Shown one piece after another: positions 1 to 5,888 of a stretch of DNA of 12,623 bases. The stretch lies in the NCBI GenBank assembly GCA_016789205.1, contig JAEURF010000018.1, forward strand, positions 1 through 12,623, written 5' to 3'. Made by a program: the position numbers and the translations under genes. The DNA is from Anaerolineales bacterium. Its GTDB lineage: Bacteria > Chloroflexota > Anaerolineae > Anaerolineales > Villigracilaceae. Under the pieces are notes generated by a model. It ran no database searches and was not told the origin of the DNA. It saw only the letters and a list, made by a program, of their open reading frames with translations. Position 1 is the stretch's first letter, and each line of letters opens with the position of its first letter.

Positions 1-875
1 GACAATCTTCTATCATTGCAGATATGGTCGCGTTGAAACTAGTCGGCAAAGATGGCTTTGTGGTCACTGAATCTGGCTTCGGTGCGGATATTGGCATGGA
101 AAAATTCTTCAACATCAAATGTAGATATTCGGGATTAACTCCACATGTTGTCGTCATGGTCGCAACTGTCCGCGCGTTGAAGATGCATGGCGGTGGTCCA
201 AAAGTGGTCGCTGGTAAACCGCTTGCACCAGAATACACCGATGAAAATTTAGATTTACTTCGCAAAGGTCTTGCCAATTTAGAGCGTCATATTCAAAATG
301 CAAATAAATTTGGCGTAAAAGTGATTGTGGCGATTAATTCCTTTGCAACCGATACACCTGCCGAAATAGAAATGATTCGGAAAGCATCCATTGAATTTGG
401 CGCAATGGATGCGATTCTTTGCACACACTGGGCAGATGGTGGCGCCGGTACAAAGAAATTAGCAGAAGCCGTAGTCAAAGCCGCGAATCAAGAAAGCAAT
501 TTCCAATTTTTATATCCACTAGAAGATTCAATCAAAACCAAAATTGAGAAAATTGCCAAAGAAATTTATCGTGCCGACGGTGTAGATTACACACCCGAAG
601 CCGAAGAACAAATCACACGTTACACAAAACTTGGTTTCGATAAACTGCCAATTTGTATGGCAAAAACGCATTTGTCATTCAGCACTGATGCAACGCAAAA
701 AGGTGCGCCTACAGGTTTTCGTGTTACGGTTCGTGAAATTCGCGCATCCGTTGGCGCAGGCTTTTTATATCCAATCCTCGGCGATATGCGAACGATGCCC
801 GGGCTTGGCACGCGTCCATCGTTTTATGATATTGATTTGGATTTGAAAAGCGGTAAAATTTTGGGGTTGTTCTAG
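1..875 (+). CDS. fhs: Formate-tetrahydrofolate ligase, C-terminal half (5' end outside window)
   Basis: This enzyme joins formate to tetrahydrofolate using ATP, giving 10-formyl-THF for cytoplasmic one-carbon metabolism (purines, or the methyl branch of the Wood-Ljungdahl route). The frame is open from base 3, before the first ATG at 24, and the residues before that ATG (QSSIIAD) already match the family, so the gene starts upstream of the window. About 290 of the usual roughly 550 residues are visible. Family landmarks include ESGFGADIGMEKFF near the start, the VATVRALKMHGG signature, and near the end LPICMAKTHLSFS, GAPTGFRVTVREIR and GDMRTMPGLG. The C-terminus looks intact and ends at TAG (873-875). 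The P-loop half is not visible. A strong hairpin starts 7 bases after the stop. The identification is secure. Whether the cell uses it for acetogenesis or only for folate interconversion cannot be told from this window. Confidence 0.96.
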   Translation, partial: QSSIIADMVALKLVGKDGFVVTESGFGADIGMEKFFNIKCRYSGLTPHVVVMVATVRALKMHGGGPKVVAGKPLAPEYTDENLDLLRKGLANLERHIQNANKFGVKVIVAINSFATDTPAEIEMIRKASIEFGAMDAILCTHWADGGAGTKKLAEAVVKAANQESNFQFLYPLEDSIKTKIEKIAKEIYRADGVDYTPEAEEQITRYTKLGFDKLPICMAKTHLSFSTDATQKGAPTGFRVTVREIRASVGAGFLYPILGDMRTMPGLGTRPSFYDIDLDLKSGKILGLF

Positions 876-882
876 TACAAAA

Positions 883-911
883 GTAGGGACACGACGTTGT
901 CGTGTCCCTAC
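883..911. repeat. Perfect 13-bp hairpin after fhs, a likely dispersed palindromic repeat
   Basis: Arms 883-895 (GTAGGGACACGAC) and 899-911 (GTCGTGTCCCTAC) are perfect reverse complements around the loop GTT. No T-run follows, so it is not a classical intrinsic terminator, although it could stabilise or end the fhs transcript. It closes with CCCTACAAAAT, as does the element at 9271-9320, which suggests the two are copies of one family. I recall similar GTAGGG-type palindromes from other bacterial genomes, but copy number here cannot be checked. Confidence 0.8.
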
Positions 912-961
912 AAAATTGCAATTCAGTACATATAGGCTATGTGGGAAAATATTCATTGGCA

Positions 962-967
962 TATAAT
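962..967 (+). promoter_or_regulatory. Possible -10 box for the amidase gene, suggesting a leaderless mRNA
   Basis: A perfect TATAAT ends 8 bases before the amidase ATG at 976. Transcription would then start at about 974-976, at or next to the start codon. No Shine-Dalgarno sequence is visible before this ATG, which fits leaderless translation. No convincing -35 box lies 17 bases upstream (ATGTGG). This call rests on one short motif and its spacing. Confidence 0.4.
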
Positions 968-975
968 TTTGGCTT

Positions 976-2340
976 ATGAAACAAGACGACACCCCATCTT
1001 TGATTATCCAACGCGACTTGCTCAAAAGCCGAGAAATGCACGCCTCTGACCTAGCCTCGACCTGCTACAAAACCATCCAACGACTCAACCCGACGCTTAA
1101 CGCATTCATTACCGTCATCCCACCTGAAAAAAATGAACTGCCAAGCAACGGCAGTATGCCGTTATACGGCATACCAATTGCAGTCAAAGATTTATATGAC
1201 ACAAAGGGAATCCGCACCACAGGCGGCTCAAAATTCTTCGCAGATAATATTCCAAATGAAGATGCATTTGTTGTAAATAAAATCAAAAAAGCAGGCGGGA
1301 TAATCATCGGCAAGACCAATACCCACGAAATCGCATTAGGTGTGACCAATAACAATCCGCATTTTGGCGCGTGTAAAAATCCATGGGACATTACACGTAC
1401 GCCCGGCGGTTCCTCCGGCGGAAGTGCTGTCGCTGTGGCAACGGGCATGGCACTCGCCGCATTAGGCACAGACACTGGCGGTTCGATTCGCATTCCCGCT
1501 TCGTTGTGTGGCGTGGTTGGTCTTAAACCGACTTATGGACGAGTCAGTTTAAGAGGCATTCTTCCGCTTTCATGGAATTTAGACCATGCAGGTCCAATTA
1601 CAAGAAAAGTAGAAGATGCGGCTTTGATGTTACAAGTGATGGGCGGATATGACGAACAAGACCCAACTTCTGTAAAAACTTTGCCGGGTGATTATTCTAG
1701 TCACTTACGAGATTCGATGAAAGAAAGAAAAGTCGCTTTGGCAGTTGGGAATTTCATTGAAGAAAAAACAGACCCCGAAGTATTAGATGCAGTGCATAAA
1801 GCGGCAAAAATTTTAGAAAAGCAAGGCGCAATGATTACTGAAATCAACGTAGATTTCTTATATGAAGCCGCAATTGCAAACTCATTAATGACCACAGCCG
1901 ATGCGGCGACATTTCATCAAGAAAGAATGAAAGAACACTTGGATTGGTTTGGAGATGATGTGCGCCTAAGGCTAGAAACGGGAGCAAAATATACTTCAAG
2001 TGAGTATGCGCTCGCGCGACATACGCAGGTTGAGGTTAAGAGAAGATGCGAATTGTTATTTGATGAATATGATGTCTTGCTTCTCCCCACAACCCCCATC
2101 ACAGCCCCTGTCTTAGAAGGTGAAGATGCATTGGAACGTGCGCGCATGTTGACTCGTTTCACCGCCCCATTTAATCTGACAGGCTTGCCTGCTTTATCCA
2201 TCCCATGCGGATTCTCAAAAGAGAAATTGCCAATTGGTTTGCAAATTGTTTCGCGCGCATGGAATGAATCAGGTGTGTTGCGCGCCGGGTTTAATTATCA
2301 GCAAGCGACTGAATGGCACACAATGAAGCCAAAAATTTAG
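976..2340 (+). CDS. Amidase-signature family hydrolase (GatA-like)
   Basis: This is a cytoplasmic amidase of the Ser-cisSer-Lys family, 454 residues. The catalytic triad is clear: Lys71 in GIPIAVKD, cis-Ser146 in the Gly/Ser-rich PGGSSGGS, and nucleophile Ser170 in DTGGSIRIPAS. The spacings (99 from Lys to nucleophile, 24 from cis-Ser to nucleophile) match those I recall for GatA. The family includes the glutamyl-tRNA(Gln) amidotransferase A subunit and many stand-alone amidases. It is somewhat shorter than typical GatA (about 485), and no gatB or gatC lies alongside, so I prefer a stand-alone amidase of unknown substrate, with GatA still possible. The start at 976 is the first ATG after the preceding gap and places the N-terminal helix as expected. 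No ribosome-binding site is seen. The 3' end overlaps the end of the convergent PilZ-like gene by 4 bases. Confidence 0.9.
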   Translation: MKQDDTPSLIIQRDLLKSREMHASDLASTCYKTIQRLNPTLNAFITVIPPEKNELPSNGSMPLYGIPIAVKDLYDTKGIRTTGGSKFFADNIPNEDAFVVNKIKKAGGIIIGKTNTHEIALGVTNNNPHFGACKNPWDITRTPGGSSGGSAVAVATGMALAALGTDTGGSIRIPASLCGVVGLKPTYGRVSLRGILPLSWNLDHAGPITRKVEDAALMLQVMGGYDEQDPTSVKTLPGDYSSHLRDSMKERKVALAVGNFIEEKTDPEVLDAVHKAAKILEKQGAMITEINVDFLYEAAIANSLMTTADAATFHQERMKEHLDWFGDDVRLRLETGAKYTSSEYALARHTQVEVKRRCELLFDEYDVLLLPTTPITAPVLEGEDALERARMLTRFTAPFNLTGLPALSIPCGFSKEKLPIGLQIVSRAWNESGVLRAGFNYQQATEWHTMKPKI

Positions 2341-2681
2341 GCGCCGTATTTTTGTAAAACAAGGGAGAAGATTTCTTTATCTTCTGGGAGGATTTCGATA
2401 ATTTGAAAGCCAACGCGATATAAGTTTGGCAGGATAGTATCCATTTTGCACCATTTGCTTCGGGCGGCAAAAACAATGTAGGGAAGCGTGCCAATGTCTG
2501 GCGTAAGTTCGAGGCGCAGATAATAATCTTTTTCGATAGGCAATTCATGCGTGGTCTCTAAACGCAAGCCAATATCGCTGACTTCGACCATGTGACCAAG
2601 AATCACTTGTGTGTCGTCATTTAAGACGCGCATATAAACAGGAATTTGTTTTCGTGGGGTAGTTCTTTGTTCAGGCATCAT
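2337..2681 (-). CDS. PilZ-domain-like protein
   Basis: This is a 114-residue single-domain protein. The N-terminus carries RTTPR (residues 6-10), matching the RxxxR half of the PilZ cyclic-di-GMP site. About 23 residues later comes EVSDIG (33-38), which fits the DxSxxG half except that Glu replaces Asp/Asn at the first position. The alternating beta pattern and the length fit a lone PilZ domain that would relay c-di-GMP signals in the cytoplasm. Two ATG codons are adjacent. AAGGAG (2685-2690) lies 3 bases from the first and 6 from the second, so initiation at 2678 (113 residues) is at least as likely. The gene follows the deacetylase on the same strand, but a 186-base gap holding an inverted repeat separates them, so co-transcription is uncertain. 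Because of the Glu substitution, binding of c-di-GMP is not assured. Confidence 0.75.
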   Translation of the reverse strand: MMPEQRTTPRKQIPVYMRVLNDDTQVILGHMVEVSDIGLRLETTHELPIEKDYYLRLELTPDIGTLPYIVFAARSKWCKMDTILPNLYRVGFQIIEILPEDKEIFSLVLQKYGA

Positions 2682-2767
2682 ACACTCCTTGATACAAGAA
2701 TCTCAATGACTGAATCCTACCACTTCTTTGGGTTAACGAAAATGTACTTATGTCCTATTTAAGTGAA

Positions 2768-2863
2768 AAACCTGACAGGTCTTATTAGCACCTTAATCAA
2801 CCAAAACTTTTATATGAAAATAAGTTTTGATAAGTTGAACTTATGATGAGACCTGTCAGGTTT
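2768..2863. repeat. 15-bp inverted repeat with 66-base spacer
   Basis: The left arm 2768-2782 (AAACCTGACAGGTCT) is the exact reverse complement of the right arm 2849-2863. Inside the spacer, CAAAACTT (2802-2809) pairs with AAGTTTTG (2822-2829), and 2830-2844 is nearly palindromic, so the whole unit can fold as a branched hairpin. The right arm begins 4 bases past the deacetylase stop codon. It encodes nothing convincing. The ACCTGACAGGT core resembles dispersed repeats I recall from other bacteria. Confidence 0.75.
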
Positions 2864-2867
2864 GTAT

Positions 2868-3713
2868 TTATATCCCGTCAAATAAATCGTTTTTTCTTTT
2901 GAAGTTTTCACCAAGCGGCGGATAGGCTTGCATGAAATCTTCTCGTTCGCCAAAAATTTTTGAGAAAACCCCAAATACTCCACGGCGCATGTTTTTGCCA
3001 CCTTGTGATGCGTGTTGCTCACTGGCGTGACGTTTGATTTGTGCAACCGAATTAACATTTAATCGCACATGCAATGGAAAATCTACTTCTGCAAGTTCTT
3101 TGAGATTAATATCGCCATTTCTGCCAAATTTGGTCGGGTCTTTTCCAATTAATGGCATGAGACGCACAATCAGTTTGAACATACCGCGTGGGAAGATTTG
3201 AAAATAAAGTGCTTTTGGTTTAAACGGCTCACCCGCTTCTGGATAAAAAGAAGGGTTATCCGCATTTGCAAACGCGAAGACTGTCGCCTTGTGAATGTGA
3301 ATATGGTCTGGATGTTTGTATCCGCCAATTGGGTCAAATGTAATCACAACATCAGGTTTGATTTGACGAATATATTTGACAACTTTCCCCGCCACTTCTT
3401 CTATGGGATGATTGACCTGCGCATTCGGATGTTGATTTGGTTCCGTGTTTGGCATACCAGAATCGCGATAGCCTAAAAAGTGGACTTCTTTCAAGCCTAA
3501 AATTTTGGCGGCGCGCATCAACTCGTCAGTACGCATTTCAGCGGTATCTTTGAAGCCTTGCATATATTCTTCGTCCGCCGCACCGACTTCGCCGCGTGTG
3601 GCGCAGACGTAATATGTCTCCACGCCTTTTTGATTGTAGTAAGCGATTGTGCCTCCCAAGCCAAATGTTTCGTCATCTGGATGGGCTAAAACTGCAAGAA
3701 TTTTCTTGGTCAT
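2868..3713 (-). CDS. PIG-L/LmbE family deacetylase, Mca-like
   Basis: This is a zinc-dependent N-acetylglucosaminyl or amide hydrolase of 281 residues. The N-terminal AHPDDE (10-15) supplies zinc ligands His11 and Asp14 and the general base Asp13. HPDHIHIH (134-141) supplies the third ligand, probably His137. The C-terminal part (DFPLHVRLNV at about 211-220, then KRHASEQHASQ) resembles mycothiol S-conjugate amidase and MshB rather than short LmbE proteins. Mca cleaves thiol-drug conjugates in actinobacteria. In this organism the substrate could be another GlcNAc-type thiol or sugar, which is inference. No signal peptide is seen, so it is cytoplasmic. The start at 3713 is set by the AHPDDE motif, which must lie near the N-terminus. 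A GAGG lies about 12 bases upstream, farther than usual. It is divergent from the serine hydrolase across 161 bases. Confidence 0.9.
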   Translation of the reverse strand: MTKKILAVLAHPDDETFGLGGTIAYYNQKGVETYYVCATRGEVGAADEEYMQGFKDTAEMRTDELMRAAKILGLKEVHFLGYRDSGMPNTEPNQHPNAQVNHPIEEVAGKVVKYIRQIKPDVVITFDPIGGYKHPDHIHIHKATVFAFANADNPSFYPEAGEPFKPKALYFQIFPRGMFKLIVRLMPLIGKDPTKFGRNGDINLKELAEVDFPLHVRLNVNSVAQIKRHASEQHASQGGKNMRRGVFGVFSKIFGEREDFMQAYPPLGENFKRKNDLFDGI

Positions 3714-3810
3714 TTGTTATGTTTTCCTCTTGTGCATAGACGTAAAGTTAAGTCAAAAGTTTACCTCAATAATGAAAGTAAGTAGTGAATTAGTAAATTG
3801 AGAATGTGAA

Positions 3811-3818
3811 TGTATAAT
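3811..3818 (+). promoter_or_regulatory. Extended -10 promoter element for the serine hydrolase-kinase pair
   Basis: TGTATAAT is a perfect extended -10 box. A weak -35 (TTAGTA, 3790-3795) lies 17 bases upstream. Transcription would start near 3825, giving a leader of about 50 bases that contains the strong AAGGAG (3862-3867), 7 bases before the ATG at 3875. The same TGTATAAT occurs before the gene at 11256. Confidence 0.55.
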
Positions 3819-3874
3819 ACAAAAGGGAATATAAAAACCATTTTAAAAATCAAATCATTGTAAGGAGAAAGTTT

Positions 3875-5086
3875 ATGGGAGAAGACCTAATCGCAGATGC
3901 TATCCGTAGCATTGTAGATGCTGGAAGCCTTGCGGGTGCAACAACTTTAGTATGGCAGGATGATCAGATAATACAAACTACGGGAGTAGGTTGGAGGGAT
4001 ATAGAATCCAAGTTGCCAATGGAGAGAAATACAATATTTCGTATTGCCTCAATGTCAAAGCCAATAATATCTACATTGGCACTGATGTTATTTGATGAAG
4101 GTCGATTCGCATTAAATGATCCGATTACACATTGGGCACCAGAGTTTTCGCAGATGCGTGTCTTGCGTTCTTCTACAGGAACTCTTGATCAGACTAATGA
4201 AGCAGAGCGACAAATTACTTTTGAAGATTTATTGACTCACCGATCAGGCTTAACGTATGCGGACTGGCATTCTGGTCCCATTGTACAAGCCTATAAAGAA
4301 GCATTGGGCGGTGATATTGATAGTGAAGTACATCCCGATGATTGGATTGCCAGACTGGCTGCTTTACCATTGATCGATCAACCAGGAACTGCATTTCACT
4401 ATGGTCACTCAACCGATCTGCTAGGCTTAATCATTGCACGGATAGAAGATGCGCCTCTAGGCGATGTACTCAAGCGCCGAATTTTCGATCCACTAGGAAT
4501 GAATGACACTGGCTTTACAGTTCCTTTGGAGAAGCAACATCGAAAAGCTACAACATACGGATTTGACGCTTCTGGTCAACTCTGCAAGCGGCTGACTGGT
4601 CCCGGTAACTCGTTCTTAGCTGAAAGACCCGAAGGAATGGCTTATGTCTCTGGTGGGCAAGGACTTTGGTCAACAGTTGATGATTACCTCACTTTCGCGC
4701 GAATGTTCTTAAATGAAGGTATTGTGAACGATGTCCAGTTATTAAAACCTGAGACTTACAAACGAATGGTATCTAATTGTCTAAGCGAGAATCAATTGAT
4801 AAATGCAAGGTCAATACTCAACACTGGTCATGGATTCGGCTTAGGTATCGCAATGGTACTTGATCCTCTAAAAGCAAGTCCACAACCCTGTGGTGGTGGG
4901 ATAGGTGCTGTTGGCTGGCCTGGCGCTTTCGGAGGTTGGTGGCGAGCCGACCCCAGCAATAACTCTGTGATGATTTTCTTGTCGCATAATATGGTTGAGC
5001 TAGAGCAATTATTTGATGGCATTGGTGCTGGCGTATATGAGGCAATTACACAGTTCCAAAATCAAGCTTCATCTTTATTGAGCTAA
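3875..5086 (+). CDS. Serine hydrolase, class C beta-lactamase/esterase fold
   Basis: This is a 403-residue member of the beta-lactamase/penicillin-binding family (Pfam Beta-lactamase type). The nucleophile motif SxxK is Ser59-Met-Ser-Lys62 in FRIASMSKP, at the usual depth for cytoplasmic members. The second motif is Tyr176-Gly-His178 in HYGHST, where true class C enzymes have YxN. The third motif KTG is absent, and GWPGAFGG (347-354) lies where esterases of family VIII carry W/H-containing glycine motifs. These changes point to an esterase or peptidase rather than an efficient beta-lactamase. No signal peptide or lipobox is present, so the protein should stay in the cytoplasm, unlike AmpC. 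The start is fixed by the strong AAGGAG at 3862-3867. It is followed after 15 bases by a P-loop kinase, probably on one transcript. The true substrate is not recognisable. Confidence 0.9.
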   Translation: MGEDLIADAIRSIVDAGSLAGATTLVWQDDQIIQTTGVGWRDIESKLPMERNTIFRIASMSKPIISTLALMLFDEGRFALNDPITHWAPEFSQMRVLRSSTGTLDQTNEAERQITFEDLLTHRSGLTYADWHSGPIVQAYKEALGGDIDSEVHPDDWIARLAALPLIDQPGTAFHYGHSTDLLGLIIARIEDAPLGDVLKRRIFDPLGMNDTGFTVPLEKQHRKATTYGFDASGQLCKRLTGPGNSFLAERPEGMAYVSGGQGLWSTVDDYLTFARMFLNEGIVNDVQLLKPETYKRMVSNCLSENQLINARSILNTGHGFGLGIAMVLDPLKASPQPCGGGIGAVGWPGAFGGWWRADPSNNSVMIFLSHNMVELEQLFDGIGAGVYEAITQFQNQASSLLS

Positions 5087-5101
5087 AACAGGTAACATAA
5101 A

Positions 5102-5638
5102 ATGAACAATATTATATTCATCACAGGCATGGCTGGCGCAGGGAAAAGCACAGTTGGGCGTTTAATAGCCAAACATTTTCAAAAATGCCTTTTTATTCAA
5201 GTGGACGAGCTTCGCGAAAAAATGGTCAAAGGGTATGCAGTACCGAAAGATGGTGTTTTCACAGAAGAAGTACTACAACAATTTCAAATGGCACGATCCA
5301 CTGCAATTTATATGGCACTTTTATATGCTAACCAAGGCATAGATGTTGTCATTGACGATGTCTGTGTTCCATCCAATTTTGTTGAGCAGTATAGGGAGCT
5401 TTTTGAAATTCCAGAAGTTCGTCGTGTTTTGCTATATCCTAAAGCAGATATTGTGATTGAACGAATCAAACAACGAGGCGGACCTTTCGAGCATATTCCT
5501 TACGTGCCTATGATTTATAGCTTCCTAGACTCAATGCCGAAAGATAACTGGATTGTATTGGACTCAAGCGACTGGACGGTTGAGCAGACAGTTAACGAAA
5601 TTCTATCTAAGATGGTTCTTGTCAATACTCAAAAATAA
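5102..5638 (+). CDS. Small P-loop kinase (AAA_33/chloramphenicol phosphotransferase-like)
   Basis: This is a 178-residue nucleotide-binding protein of the small-molecule kinase class. Walker A is GMAGAGKST (9-17). Asp35 in QVDELREK is a candidate catalytic or substrate-binding residue. The hydrophobic strand ending in DD (VVIDDV, 82-87) looks like Walker B, and ERIKQRGG (120-127) resembles the arginine lid of shikimate, gluconate and chloramphenicol kinases. The substrate cannot be named. The layout is closest to the unassigned AAA_33 and chloramphenicol phosphotransferase-like groups. The gene starts 15 bases after the serine hydrolase stop, with only a weak AGG before the ATG, so it probably shares that transcript. 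A terminator lies about 100 bases downstream. Confidence 0.8.
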   Translation: MNNIIFITGMAGAGKSTVGRLIAKHFQKCLFIQVDELREKMVKGYAVPKDGVFTEEVLQQFQMARSTAIYMALLYANQGIDVVIDDVCVPSNFVEQYRELFEIPEVRRVLLYPKADIVIERIKQRGGPFEHIPYVPMIYSFLDSMPKDNWIVLDSSDWTVEQTVNEILSKMVLVNTQK

Positions 5639-5640
5639 GT

Positions 5641-5739
5641 GATAAAATATTTCTGAAAAGGATACCCAGCGAATGACGGACAGCAACCTGTAACCAAATG
5701 TATTTAGGGCACTAACCCGCTGACTCTATTTAATCTCAG
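5641..5739 (+). other. Non-coding segment before the terminator, possible small RNA or 3' UTR
   Basis: No convincing ORF lies here. GATAAAAT (5641-5648) could be a -10 box just after the kinase stop, and CAGCG (5667-5671) can pair with CGCTG (5718-5722), with GGG (5707-5709) and CCC (5716-5718) inside. A terminator follows directly. I matched it to no riboswitch class I know. A plain 3' UTR is the simplest reading. Confidence 0.3.
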
Positions 5740-5766
5740 CCGAGGCTTGCCCTCGGTTTTCGTTTT
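5740..5766 (+). terminator. Rho-independent terminator
   Basis: Stem CCGAGG (5740-5745) pairs with CCTCGG (5751-5756) around the loop CTTGC and is followed by TTTTCGTTTT. It would end transcription from the serine hydrolase-kinase pair, or from a small RNA in the segment between 5641 and this point. Confidence 0.8.
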
Positions 5767-5773
5767 AAAACCC

Positions 5774-5863
5774 CATGTCATTCTGAGCCGCGCTTTTGTT
5801 CTTTGCGGCGAAGAATCTCTACGACAATCTCAGAGACCCTTCGCTTGGTCTCGGAGTGACATG
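5774..5863. repeat. Dispersed palindromic repeat (TGTCATTCTGAG type), 90 bases
   Basis: The outer ends CATGTCA (5774-5780) and TGACATG (5857-5863) are exact inverted repeats, extended inward by CTGAG against CTCGG. An inner pair, GAAGAATCTCT (5810-5820) and AGAGACCCTTC (5832-5842), matches at 9 of 11 positions. The pattern 'TGTCATTCTGAG ... GAAGAATCTCT ... TGACA' is one I recall as a widespread intergenic repeat in several phyla. It ends 25 bases before the ABC-F start codon, so any ABC-F promoter must overlap or closely abut it. Confidence 0.8.
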
Positions 5864-5888
5864 CCATGAAACTTATAGGTCTCTCATT

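Noticed and set aside
24..26. ATG taken as the fhs start
   Set aside because: The frame is open to the window edge and the preceding residues already match the family, so this is an internal methionine.
883..911. Hairpin after fhs called as an intrinsic terminator
   Set aside because: No T-run follows on either strand (AAAATT on the plus side), so a repeat is the better label.
1065..1493. 142-residue minus-strand ORF opposite the amidase
   Set aside because: It is a shadow of the Gly/Ser/Ala-rich catalytic region of a clear amidase.
3198..3476. 92-residue plus-strand ORF opposite the deacetylase
   Set aside because: It is antisense to the zinc-motif region of a well-supported gene and is Trp/Arg/Cys-rich, as shadow frames often are.
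5796..5888. N-terminal 31-residue extension of the ABC-F frame
   Set aside because: It lies inside the palindromic repeat, has no ribosome-binding site, and the ABC-F family starts at MLSIHNL (5889).
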